Notes: generated by a model not told the origin, from the letters alone. 64,000 bases of DNA from Sphingobacteriales bacterium (GCA_016719635.1 JADJYT010000004.1:248001-312000), one strand, 5' to 3'. Shown: positions 45,291-53,524, counted from the first letter of the stretch. Program-made: numbers and translations.

Positions 45291-46583
45291 ATGAGTAGTT
45301 ACAGATTTGAAACATTACAGCTGCACGCCGGCCAGGAAGTGGATCCAACAACAGGCTCTCGCGCTGTTCCGATTTACCAAACCACCTCTTATCAGTTTAA
45401 GGATACTGAACATGCGGCTAATCTGTTTGGCCTTCGTGAATTCGGCAATATCTATACACGTATCATGAACCCGACAACGGATGTGTTTGAGAAACGAATA
45501 GCAGCGCTGGAAGGCGGCGTGGCGGCACTGGCGACGGCATCCGGACAATCCGCGCAGTTTCTGGCGCTAAACAATATTCTCGAAGCAGGGGACAATTTTG
45601 TTTCCACTTCCTTTTTATACGGAGGTACTTATAACCAGTTTAAAGTTGCATTTAAACGTTTAGGTATTGATGTTCGCTTTGCAGATGGTGACAATCCGAC
45701 AAGTTTTGAAAAACTAATTGATGATAAGACAAAAGCGATTTATCTGGAATCTATCGGAAACCCTAGAGGCAATGTGCCTGACTGGGCTGCTTTTAAGGCT
45801 ATTTCTGATAAATACGATATACCGATTGTTGTTGATAATACGTTTGGCGCAGGCGGTTATTTATTTCAACCCTTAAAACATGGAGCTCATATTGTCGTGG
45901 CATCTGCCACCAAATGGATTGGCGGTCATGGTACGTCCATAGGTGGAGTTATTGTAGACGGCGGAAATTATAACTGGGGCAATGGAAAATACAAGCAGTT
46001 TACAGAACCTTCCGAAGGTTACCATGGTTTGAAATTCTGGGATGTATTCGGTACGCCCGGTCCTTTCGGCAATATTGCCTTCATCATCCGTGCGCGGGTG
46101 GAAGGATTGCGTGATTTTGGTGCTTCTGTTTCCCCTTTCAATTCCTTCCTGTTTTTGCAGGGGCTGGAAACATTGTCCCTGCGGGTAGAACGCCATAGTC
46201 AGAATGCATTAGCATTGGCGCAATGGTTGCAGCAGCATCCTAAAGTGGAGAAAGTGACTTATACCGGCTTGCCGGATTCACCGTATCACGAACTGGCGAA
46301 GAAATACCTGACCAATGGGTTCGGCTCCGTATTCACCTTTGATGTGAAAGGCGGATATGATGCGGCGAAGAAATTTATCAACTCACTGAAGTTAACCTCA
46401 CATGTGGCCAATGTGGGTGATGTGAAAACACTCGCCATTCACTCTGCATCTACCACGCATGAGCAATTGACTGACGCGGAACAGGCTGCATCCGGCGTGT
46501 CCAGGAGTTCCATCCGCGTTTCTGTAGGTATCGAACATATTGATGATATCAAAGCCGATTTTGACCAGGCATTGAACGTATAA
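45291..46583 (+). CDS. metY: O-acetylhomoserine aminocarboxypropyltransferase (sulfhydrylase)
   Basis: About 430 residues from the ATG at 45291 (MSSYRFETLQLHAGQEVD). The frame is open from 45249, but that start lies inside the attenuator terminator. It is a PLP enzyme of the Cys/Met metabolism family; the start with LHAGQ..DP.TGSRAVPIYQTTSY is diagnostic of MetY. The PLP lysine lies in VVASATKWIGGHGTSIGG, and the C-terminal SRSSIRVSVGIEHIDDIKAD is conserved. It joins O-acetylhomoserine with sulfide to give homocysteine, or uses acetylserine to make cysteine. It forms an operon with metX. The Cys-codon attenuator upstream suggests regulation by cysteine supply. Confidence 0.96.
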   Translation: MSSYRFETLQLHAGQEVDPTTGSRAVPIYQTTSYQFKDTEHAANLFGLREFGNIYTRIMNPTTDVFEKRIAALEGGVAALATASGQSAQFLALNNILEAGDNFVSTSFLYGGTYNQFKVAFKRLGIDVRFADGDNPTSFEKLIDDKTKAIYLESIGNPRGNVPDWAAFKAISDKYDIPIVVDNTFGAGGYLFQPLKHGAHIVVASATKWIGGHGTSIGGVIVDGGNYNWGNGKYKQFTEPSEGYHGLKFWDVFGTPGPFGNIAFIIRARVEGLRDFGASVSPFNSFLFLQGLETLSLRVERHSQNALALAQWLQQHPKVEKVTYTGLPDSPYHELAKKYLTNGFGSVFTFDVKGGYDAAKKFINSLKLTSHVANVGDVKTLAIHSASTTHEQLTDAEQAASGVSRSSIRVSVGIEHIDDIKADFDQALNV

Positions 46584-46607
46584 AATTTTTAAATCTCAAA
46601 TTCTTTT

Positions 46608-47624
46608 GTGTCTGTGCATATACTAACATATAACGAACCCATCCGATTAGAATCCGGCACTGAACTTCCCAAAGTGGAAATTGCCTATAATACCTTTGGT
46701 ACCTTGAATGCCGATAAATCAAACGTGGTCTGGATTTGTCATGCGTTCTCCGCCAACTCGGATCCGACGGAATGGTGGCCCGGAATGGTGGGAAACGGTA
46801 AGTTTATAGATCCTGAAAAATATTTCATTGTGTGTGCCAATATGCTCGGATCCTGCTATGGCACTACCGGGCCGTTGTCCGTGAATCCGGAAACGGGGAA
46901 AAAATATTACAACCATTTTCCGGTGGTGACGGTCAGGGATATGGTGCAAACCTTATCCATACTCAGAAAATACCTTGGTATCGGTAAGATACATTTTGCC
47001 TGTGGCTTTTCCATGGGTGGGCAACAGCTGCTGGAATGGGTGATACAGGAACCGGACAGTTTTGAAAATATTTTATTAGGGGCCACCAACATTAAACATT
47101 CTCCGTGGGGGATTGCATTTAATGAATCACAACGATTGGCTATTGAAGCCGATTCTACCTTTGGGGAAGAACGCGATGATGCCGGTGCCAATGGCATGAA
47201 GGCAGCACGCAGCATCGGCTTGATTTCGTACAGGAATTATAAGGCATATTGCAAAACACAGGAAGATACGGACAATACCAAGCTGGAAAATTTTAAAGCC
47301 TGTTCGTATCAGCAGTATCAGGGTGAAAAGCTGGTAAAACGCTTTAATGCCTATTCCTACTATATTTTGTCCAAAGCGATGGATAATCACAACATCACGA
47401 GAGGAAGGGGAGATGCTAAAGAAGTGTTGTCGGCTATCAAATGTAATACACTGGTGCTGGGCATTACTTCCGATTATCTGTATCCGCTGGAAGAACAGCA
47501 GTTGCTGACATCCCTGATACCGCACAGCATTTTTGTAGAGATAGATTCTGATTACGGCCACGACGGATTCTTAATAGAAGATGTACAGATGACTAAAATA
47601 TTGAGCACCTTCCTGCGGGTATAA
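46608..47624 (+). CDS. metX: homoserine O-acetyltransferase
   Basis: A 338-residue alpha/beta-hydrolase-fold acyltransferase. It starts with GTG; no ATG fits. Family landmarks are LESGTELPKVEIAYNTFGTLN, WWPGMVGNGKFIDPEKYFIVCANMLGSCYGTTGP, the nucleophile Ser in FACGFSMGGQQLLEW, the Asp in GITSDYLYPLEEQ and the His in DSDYGHDGFL. It makes O-acetylhomoserine, the substrate of MetY, and starts 25 bases after the metY stop, so the two form a two-gene operon. Confidence 0.96.
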   Translation: MSVHILTYNEPIRLESGTELPKVEIAYNTFGTLNADKSNVVWICHAFSANSDPTEWWPGMVGNGKFIDPEKYFIVCANMLGSCYGTTGPLSVNPETGKKYYNHFPVVTVRDMVQTLSILRKYLGIGKIHFACGFSMGGQQLLEWVIQEPDSFENILLGATNIKHSPWGIAFNESQRLAIEADSTFGEERDDAGANGMKAARSIGLISYRNYKAYCKTQEDTDNTKLENFKACSYQQYQGEKLVKRFNAYSYYILSKAMDNHNITRGRGDAKEVLSAIKCNTLVLGITSDYLYPLEEQQLLTSLIPHSIFVEIDSDYGHDGFLIEDVQMTKILSTFLRV

Positions 47625-47809
47625 TTTCAGGTGCTTTGCAGAACCGTTCTTATCCGCACAGTCTCCGGAAATGAATGCTACGCAGCTTTCTGTAGCAATA
47701 TCATGCCACTATGATTGTGGGGCACAAGCGTACCAAAACGAAACCCCTAATTTCCTGCGGGAGGCAGACGGGCGACTAGGCACGAGGATAAATTCTGTTT
47801 TGTCCACGT

Positions 47810-47832
47810 TCATTGTGAGGTACGAAGCAATC
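47810..47832. repeat. dispersed short repeat, second copy
   Basis: TCATTGTGAGGTACGAAGCAATC, related to the copy at 26523-26551. It lies in the 213-base gap between metX and purT, which otherwise holds no gene. Confidence 0.4.
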
Positions 47833-47837
47833 ATTTT

Positions 47838-49004
47838 TTAGGTTGAGCTTACTTTAATCATCTTTGCAATTTCAACGGCACGTTCTTTTATGGCATCCAC
47901 ATCACTTCCCACTTTATCATAAGCGAGTGCAACACCCATTCTGCGATAAGGACGCGTGGTGGGTTTCCCAAAAATCCGTATATCACTTTTAGTATGACTC
48001 ATGGCATCTTCCAATCCGGTATAGAGTGGATGTGAACCATCTTTTTCCGCTAAAATAACGGCGCTGGCACCTGCCCGTTCTAAAGTGATTTCAGGAATCG
48101 GCAACCCTAAGATAGCACGTGCGTGCAATTCAAATTCTGAGAAATTCTGTGTACCGGCCAGGGTGACCATGCCGGTATCATGGGGTCTTGGGGATAACTC
48201 TGAAAAATAAACACCGTCATCCGCCAGGAAAAATTCCACACCCCAGATGCCTGCTCCTGTCAGTGCATTTGTAACGGTACCAGCCATTCTTTCCGCTTCT
48301 GCTAAATCTTTCGATTTAACAAACGCAGGCTGCCAGCTTTCCTGATAATCTCCGCGTTCTTGTCTGTGTCCGATTGGCGGACAAAATAAAGTAGGGCCGT
48401 TTATTTGTGTAACCGTTAATAGCGTGATTTCCTTATAGAAATTGACAAACGCTTCCACGATGATTTCCGTGTAGTCGCCGCGCTTGCCGGACTGCGCATA
48501 TTCCCAGGCTTTTGAAATATCTGATTCAGTTTTAATAACGGATTGTCCCTTCCCGGATGAACTCATTAATGGTTTTATCACACAGGGTATACCAATCTTT
48601 TCGACAGCAGCCGTTAGCTCTTCCAGACTATCGGCATATTCATATTTAGCTGTCTTTAAACCCAATTCTTTTGCTGCCAGATCCCGAATTGCTTTACGGT
48701 TCATGGTGAAGTTGGCCGCTTTCGCACTGGGTACCACCGTGATACCCTGTTGCTCGTAGTCATAAAACCGTTCGGTGCGGATGGCTTCAATCTCCGGTAC
48801 TATCATGTCTGGCCGGTGTTTGGCTACAATGGCATCCAGCGCTGAACCGTCCAGCATGTTGATGATTTCCCGCTCATCGGCCACCTGTTGTGCGGGAGCA
48901 TCATTATAGGAATCAACGGCAATCACATATTGCCCCAGTCGTTTCAGGGCAATCACCAGTTCCTTGCCCAATTCACCGGAACCTAATAATAGTATTTTTT
49001 TCAT
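47838..49004 (-). CDS. purT: formate-dependent GAR transformylase (phosphoribosylglycinamide formyltransferase 2)
   Basis: A 388-residue ATP-grasp enzyme of purine synthesis that uses formate and ATP. The start MKKILLLGSGELGKELVIALKRLGQYVIAVD is characteristic, followed by VPEIEAIRT, CVIKPLMSSSGKGQSVIK (ATP-grasp loop), FCPPIGHRQERGDYQESWQP and FSELSPRPHDTGMVTL. It substitutes for folate-dependent PurN. It is convergent with metX; the next gene upstream on the same strand is an alpha/beta hydrolase 15 bases away, so they may share a transcript. Confidence 0.97.
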   Translation of the reverse strand: MKKILLLGSGELGKELVIALKRLGQYVIAVDSYNDAPAQQVADEREIINMLDGSALDAIVAKHRPDMIVPEIEAIRTERFYDYEQQGITVVPSAKAANFTMNRKAIRDLAAKELGLKTAKYEYADSLEELTAAVEKIGIPCVIKPLMSSSGKGQSVIKTESDISKAWEYAQSGKRGDYTEIIVEAFVNFYKEITLLTVTQINGPTLFCPPIGHRQERGDYQESWQPAFVKSKDLAEAERMAGTVTNALTGAGIWGVEFFLADDGVYFSELSPRPHDTGMVTLAGTQNFSEFELHARAILGLPIPEITLERAGASAVILAEKDGSHPLYTGLEDAMSHTKSDIRIFGKPTTRPYRRMGVALAYDKVGSDVDAIKERAVEIAKMIKVSST

Positions 49005-49019
49005 AGGATACTAAATTTG

Positions 49020-49853
49020 TCAATTTTCTAAGTCTTGTAAAAATTTTGGCCATAATAACTTTTCTGCACTTGAAAGGAAAAAACCGCGATGCCCGAATTT
49101 TTTCATTCCATAATCGTTTGCATGCAGCGTTTCAATAGATTTGTCCGCATGTGTATACAGATTTAAGATGTATGCACAGCTTTTCCGGTTGGCTATCACA
49201 TCATCTGCCAAATGATATTCTTTTACAGGGTTTGTAATGGTGTGGTAATGTGATACGACAGGTTGTTCCCGGAAAAATGGAACGAAGAAATCCGGATGAA
49301 AACACCAGCTCCGTAATTCCAGAATTATATTTTTGGGAAATCCACCGCTGCTACCGAACAGTTTGTTGTTCATATAACCGTATCGGCGGATGGAATAGGG
49401 CACGACCATTTTCCAGAAGAACCACATCCCCAGCCTGACGGGAAATGTAAGATTGCCGACATACCCGTTAGAGGCGGCCACTAAAAATACCTTGTCAAAA
49501 TGTCTGCAGTTATTGGTGTAGCCGATAAGCTGGCCGCCTGAGCTATGTCCCACTACATATTTTTTCAGGGATGCGTATTCCTGTATTATATAATCCGTTA
49601 CGCTTTCCATATCCGCAATCCAGGCCGTATGCGAAACTGCAGACCTGAAATTAGCCGCATCGCCGTAATCATAGGTTACGGTTATGTAATTATTTTTTGT
49701 CAGGAATTCAGCAAACTTCCAATAAACCTGCTCCGGAATGCAGGTGCCGGTATTGATTTGTACGATGCCTTTAACCGTAACTTCGGGCACTCTTAGTGTC
49801 AATGGTATGCTTTTACCGGATTTGGATGGTATGGTAACAGATTCAATTTGCAT
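49020..49853 (-). CDS. alpha/beta hydrolase family protein
   Basis: A 277-residue serine hydrolase. It has the nucleophile motif KYVVGHSSGGQLIGYTN and a beta-sheet entry IPLTLRVPEVTVKGIVQINTGT. A likely final His lies near DYGMKKFGHRGFFLS. In several relatives annotated as predicted alpha/beta hydrolases the C-terminal FGHRGFFR element is conserved. There is no signal peptide. The substrate is unknown. It lies upstream of purT on the same strand, and its start faces the divergent acyl-CoA dehydrogenase gene. Confidence 0.82.
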   Translation of the reverse strand: MQIESVTIPSKSGKSIPLTLRVPEVTVKGIVQINTGTCIPEQVYWKFAEFLTKNNYITVTYDYGDAANFRSAVSHTAWIADMESVTDYIIQEYASLKKYVVGHSSGGQLIGYTNNCRHFDKVFLVAASNGYVGNLTFPVRLGMWFFWKMVVPYSIRRYGYMNNKLFGSSGGFPKNIILELRSWCFHPDFFVPFFREQPVVSHYHTITNPVKEYHLADDVIANRKSCAYILNLYTHADKSIETLHANDYGMKKFGHRGFFLSSAEKLLWPKFLQDLEN

Positions 49854-49917
49854 TCCGAAAAAAAAGTTTCGCTTTCAAATTTAATCTTCTTATTTTTAAA
49901 AATATTAATTCCTTCCT

Positions 49918-51150
49918 ATGGATTTTCAACACAACCTCCGGACACTCGAATACATTAAGAAAGTACGGCAGTTTATAGACCAGAAAATTAGACCTGCTGA
50001 AGAAGAATACTTCAAAGAAATACATCACAGAAATCTGGGGAGCGACTGGAAAAAATGGACCGTTTCTCCCGTTGTGGAGGATTTAAAGCAACAGGCGAAA
50101 GCGACAGGCTTGTGGAACTTGTTTTTGCCGGACACAGAACATGGACAGGGATTGTCCACGATTGAATACGCACCGCTGGCGGAAGAAATGGGTAAAAGTT
50201 TTCTGGCACCCGAGATTTTTAACTGCAATGCACCGGATACAGGCAATATGGAAGTACTCCATAAATATGGCACTGCTGAACAAAAGGCGACATGGCTCTC
50301 ACCGTTGCTCAGCGGAGATATACGTTCGGCATTCTGTATGACGGAACCTGACGTCGCCTCCTCGGATGCCACCAATATGCAGGCAACAGCTTTGATTGAG
50401 GGGGATGAGATTGTCATTAATGGTACCAAATGGTGGAGTTCCGGCATCGGACATCCAAATTGTAAGGTCATCATCTTTATGGGTTTATCGGATCCTTCCG
50501 CACATCGGCATGCCCAGCACAGCATGGTATTGGTTCCTGTCGATACACCCGGTGTGACCGTTGAACGTATGCTGCCCGTTTTTGGAGAGTATGACGAACC
50601 TTACGGCCACGGTGAAGTGTCTTTCAAAAATGTGCGCGTTCCGTTATCCAACATGATTCTGGGAAAAGGAAGAGGTTTTGAAATTGCACAGGGACGATTA
50701 GGCCCCGGCAGAATCCACCATTGCATGCGCTGCATTGGTGCTGCGGAATATGTTTTGAAACTGCTGATTGAAAGAGGATTGTCAAGGGTGGCATTTGGTA
50801 AGCCTATCATCAATTTAGGAGGCAACAGGGAACGCATTGCAGATTTCAGGATTGCCATCGACCAGGCGAGATTGATGACGTTGTTTGCTGCCTGGAAGTT
50901 AGATACGGTTGGTGCGTTGGGTGCGATGACGGAGATTTCAGCGATCAAGGTGGTGGCGCCGAATGTGCTGCAACAGGTAACAGACGAAGCCATACAGATT
51001 CATGGTGGCGCAGGTGTTTCTAATGATTTTCCGTTTACCGCATTTTTTGCGGTGGCGAGATGTATCCGAATTGCAGATGGCCCCGATGCCGTGCACCGCG
51101 GTCTGATTGCACGGTTTGAATTGCTGAAGTATCCGAATGCAGGTAAGTAA
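49918..51150 (+). CDS. acyl-CoA dehydrogenase, ACAD10/11 type
   Basis: 410 residues. Standard dehydrogenase motifs are SAFCMTEPDVASSDATNMQ, NGTKWWSSGIGHPNCKVIIFMG, IHGGAGVSNDFPFTAFFAVARCIRIADGPDAVHRGLIARFEL. The 'W.sGa..p.ck..i.mG' and 'iADGPDeVH' blocks mark the ACAD10/ACAD11-related branch. In that branch a kinase-like domain or partner phosphorylates 4-hydroxyacyl-CoA, and the dehydrogenase-fold protein completes its conversion to an enoyl-CoA. The next gene encodes just such a kinase-like protein. The two are separated by about 280 bases holding an inserted repeat element. Confidence 0.93.
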   Translation: MDFQHNLRTLEYIKKVRQFIDQKIRPAEEEYFKEIHHRNLGSDWKKWTVSPVVEDLKQQAKATGLWNLFLPDTEHGQGLSTIEYAPLAEEMGKSFLAPEIFNCNAPDTGNMEVLHKYGTAEQKATWLSPLLSGDIRSAFCMTEPDVASSDATNMQATALIEGDEIVINGTKWWSSGIGHPNCKVIIFMGLSDPSAHRHAQHSMVLVPVDTPGVTVERMLPVFGEYDEPYGHGEVSFKNVRVPLSNMILGKGRGFEIAQGRLGPGRIHHCMRCIGAAEYVLKLLIERGLSRVAFGKPIINLGGNRERIADFRIAIDQARLMTLFAAWKLDTVGALGAMTEISAIKVVAPNVLQQVTDEAIQIHGGAGVSNDFPFTAFFAVARCIRIADGPDAVHRGLIARFELLKYPNAGK

Positions 51151-51191
51151 TTTGTGATAAAAAATGACTGTCTGCAAATTATTTTAGAAAT

Positions 51192-51411
51192 ACCGCAGAA
51201 GAGTTAGGGATATGGTTTTTGAAGTGATAGAAGTAAAATCAACGAAGTATGGCAATCGGCATTTGCGTTGATTTTATCTTCGGTTTCTTTTGAAATGCAA
51301 TGTAGAAAGAAAATCATCTTAAAAATCATAAATGCTTTTTGGTTTACTCGATTTGTGTATTTTAAATGGAGCTTTTGAATGTTTTACATTTTTTTTGGCA
51401 TCAAAAAGTGA
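51192..51411. repeat. 153-base intergenic repeat, copy A (with 3' insertion)
   Basis: Bases 51192-51344 align without gaps to 53351-53503, with 12 mismatches in 153 positions by my count. Copy A then carries about 45 extra bases before the shared end (TTTTTGGCATCAAAAAGTGA). Inside is an 11-base stem TAAAATCAACG/CGTTGATTTTA; most differences cluster in its loop. A short minus-strand frame is kept in both copies. It separates the ACAD10/11-like gene from its kinase-like partner. Confidence 0.85.
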
Positions 51412-51430
51412 CAAAGAATAATATAAAAAT

Positions 51431-52498
51431 ATGAATGAACAACTCATTGATAAAGCCAAACCCGTTCGCGAAAAGGAGCAACTGCCTTTAGATAAGGTAG
51501 ATGCCTGGATAAAAAATAATATACCAAGTGTTACCGGAACACCCGAAATCACCCAATACACCGGCGGAGCATCCAACTGGACGTACAGAATAAAATACGA
51601 TTCACACGATCTGATTTTGCGCCGCCCCCCCGCGGGTACCAAAGCAGCTTCCGCACATGACATGAAGCGCGAATACGACATTCAGAAAGCGCTGATGCCG
51701 TATTACACCGTACCTGAAATGCTGGCATTTTGCAGCGATCATTCTGTAATGGATTGTGATTTTTATATCATGCGCAGAGTGGAAGGCATTATTCCGCGTG
51801 CCAATCTTCCAAAAGAATTGAATCTTGAAAAAGAACTAGTCAGGCAATTATGTTTGAATGTTATTGATAAATTAATTGAATTACACAAAATTGATATCAA
51901 TTCTTCAGGTTTGGATAAATTTGGAAAAGGAAAAGGCTATAGCGAACGGCAAATCAATGGCTGGAGCGAACGATACAACAAAGCGAAAACCTGGAATGTG
52001 CCGAAGTTTGCTAAAGTGATGAAATGGCTGAAAGCCAATATTCCGGAGGAGGAGGGAATCTGCCTGATTCATAATGATTTTCGTTTTGACAATGTGATTT
52101 TAGATGCGGAAAACCCGATGAAGATTATCGGCGTACTGGATTGGGAAATGGCCACCATCGGAGACCCTATGATGGATTTGGGAAATACACTGGCCTATTG
52201 GGTGCAGGCAGATGATGATTTCATGGCAAAGTCAACCAGACGACAACCTACCAATGCGGAAGGCATGCTGACCAGAAAAGAAGTCATCCGGTATTATTGC
52301 GATAAAATGGGGTTTGAACCAAAACAATTTACCTTTTATGAAGTGTACGGATTGTTTAGACTGGCCGTTATTGCACAGCAGATCTATTACCGCTATTACC
52401 ATAAACAGACACGGAATAAAGAATTTAAAAAATTCTGGATACTCATTCATTACCTCAACTGGCGATGCAAGAAAGCAATTAATCAATCAATTAGCTAA
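51431..52498 (+). CDS. phosphotransferase family protein (ACAD10/11 kinase-domain type)
   Basis: A 355-residue aminoglycoside-phosphotransferase-fold kinase. It has the glycine-rich entry ITQYTGGASNWTYRIKY, LILRRPPAGTKAASAHDMKREY, the catalytic loop LIHNDFRFDNVILD and the metal Asp in IIGVLDWEMATIGDPMMDLGNTL. The RRPP.G......HDM.REY signature is specific to the group fused to acyl-CoA dehydrogenase in human ACAD10/11, and to LvaA-like partners in bacteria. It is expected to phosphorylate a hydroxyacyl-CoA, not an antibiotic. It is followed closely by a histidine phosphatase gene. Confidence 0.92.
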   Translation: MNEQLIDKAKPVREKEQLPLDKVDAWIKNNIPSVTGTPEITQYTGGASNWTYRIKYDSHDLILRRPPAGTKAASAHDMKREYDIQKALMPYYTVPEMLAFCSDHSVMDCDFYIMRRVEGIIPRANLPKELNLEKELVRQLCLNVIDKLIELHKIDINSSGLDKFGKGKGYSERQINGWSERYNKAKTWNVPKFAKVMKWLKANIPEEEGICLIHNDFRFDNVILDAENPMKIIGVLDWEMATIGDPMMDLGNTLAYWVQADDDFMAKSTRRQPTNAEGMLTRKEVIRYYCDKMGFEPKQFTFYEVYGLFRLAVIAQQIYYRYYHKQTRNKEFKKFWILIHYLNWRCKKAINQSIS

Positions 52499-52520
52499 TT
52501 AGCTAATTATCAAATTAACT

Positions 52521-53213
52521 ATGGCAACAATCTATTTAATACGTCACGGACAGGCACAATTCGGCATGGAAGAATACGACGCGCTTTCACCCACCGGCAT
52601 CGAACAGGCAACATTACTCGGAGCAAGTCTGCTGCAACGCAATGTCATTCCGACAAAAATTATTTCCGGTGCTATGAAACGCCATCAACAGACGATGCAG
52701 TATTGTTTAGAGAAAATGAATTTGTCTGATGTAGAAAGAATAACCAACGATGACTGGAACGAATTTGACCATCGCGATATCATTGCAAAATACGAGCCGC
52801 GTTATGCCGATTTAAATGAACTGAAGAAGGATATTCTTCTGGATAAAAGTCCGAAAGAAAAGATTACGGAAGTACTCATTGGTGCTGTCAGCCGTTGGAC
52901 CGGCGGACAGCACCAGGACTACAACGAAAGTTGGATAACATTTTGCGAACGTGTAAGAAACGGCTTGCAAAAAATAGAAAGCGAAACGCAAAAAGACGAT
53001 GTAGTTTTTGTATTCAGTTCCGGTGGCAGCATATCCGTTATTCTTCAAAAGATCCTGGATTTATCCGTGCAGAAAACGTTTGAACTCCAGTTGAATATTG
53101 CCAACTGTTCGATTACAAAACTCAAGACGTCATCGCTTGGTTTACGATTGCTCGCCTTTTCCGACCATGCTCATTTTGAAGGTGATCATGCCAATTGGCT
53201 GACGTATAAGTAA
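52521..53213 (+). CDS. histidine phosphatase superfamily protein
   Basis: A 230-residue phosphoglycerate-mutase-fold phosphatase. The catalytic start is IYLIRHGQAQFG (RHG with the nucleophile His). TKIISGAMKRHQQTM supplies the second Arg, EFDHRDI lies in the middle and FVFSSGGSISVIL near the end. The usual final 'H' of the GH motif is not evident: SSGGSIS stands where VSHGG..R is common. It lies 22 bases after the kinase-like gene, so it may act in the same acyl-CoA route or clear stalled phosphorylated intermediates. That role is inference. Confidence 0.85.
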   Translation: MATIYLIRHGQAQFGMEEYDALSPTGIEQATLLGASLLQRNVIPTKIISGAMKRHQQTMQYCLEKMNLSDVERITNDDWNEFDHRDIIAKYEPRYADLNELKKDILLDKSPKEKITEVLIGAVSRWTGGQHQDYNESWITFCERVRNGLQKIESETQKDDVVFVFSSGGSISVILQKILDLSVQKTFELQLNIANCSITKLKTSSLGLRLLAFSDHAHFEGDHANWLTYK

Positions 53214-53265
53214 CTGAAATGAAGGTTCTTAAGTTTCGTATAGATAATTATCCAACGTTAAATTC

Positions 53266-53279
53266 CAATGCAAGCATTG
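53266..53279. promoter_or_regulatory. putative MarR operator upstream of the thiolase gene
   Basis: CAATGCAAGCATTG has 6-base perfect arms and an AA centre. It shares its core with the sites at 24654-24675 and 27106-27117. Confidence 0.55.
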
Positions 53280-53305
53280 TTTTTTATAAATTAAATCCTA
53301 CTTTT

Positions 53306-53323
53306 ACCAAACGAGCGTTTGGT
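53306..53323. promoter_or_regulatory. inverted repeat of TetR-operator form
   Basis: ACCAAACG-AG-CGTTTGGT, 8-base perfect arms around 2 bases. It contains CAAAC-N4-GTTTG, the form bound by some fatty-acid-responsive TetR regulators such as PsrA. No TetR gene is in the window, so the binder is unknown. Confidence 0.45.
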
Positions 53324-53350
53324 TAGCATCTTGAAAAGTAAAACTACCAA

Positions 53351-53524
53351 ACCGCAGAAGAGTTAGGGTTATGATTTTTGCAGTGATAGAAGTAAAATCA
53401 ACGAAGCTAAGCAATCAGCATTTGCGTTGATTTTATCTTCGGTTTCTTTCGAAATGCAATAGAGAAAGAAAATCACCTTAAAAATCATAAATGCTTTTTG
53501 GTTACTTTTTGGCATCAAAAAGTG
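53351..53524. repeat. 153-base intergenic repeat, copy B
   Basis: About 92 percent identical to copy A over 153 bases. It ends in a CTTTTTG-GCAT-CAAAAAG hairpin (53505-53522) also found, with a T-tract variation, in copy A. On the minus strand it encodes a 48-codon frame (MPKSNQKAFMIFKVIFFLYC...) whose central KETEDKINANADC is shared with copy A. It could be a small non-autonomous mobile element or a remnant. Confidence 0.85.

Noticed and set aside
47640..47800. GC-rich stretch between metX and purT as a riboswitch or RNA gene
   Set aside because: I found no stable long hairpin or known riboswitch core, and it lies between convergent genes, where a riboswitch would have no target.
51319..51681. 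120-codon minus-strand frame over the kinase-like gene and repeat A
   Set aside because: Most of it lies opposite the clearly coding phosphotransferase gene; only the repeat part is noted, as a possible remnant.
51431..52498. Aminoglycoside resistance phosphotransferase
   Set aside because: The RRPP.G....HDM.REY signature and the neighbouring acyl-CoA dehydrogenase gene place it in the ACAD10/11 kinase group, not among antibiotic-modifying enzymes.
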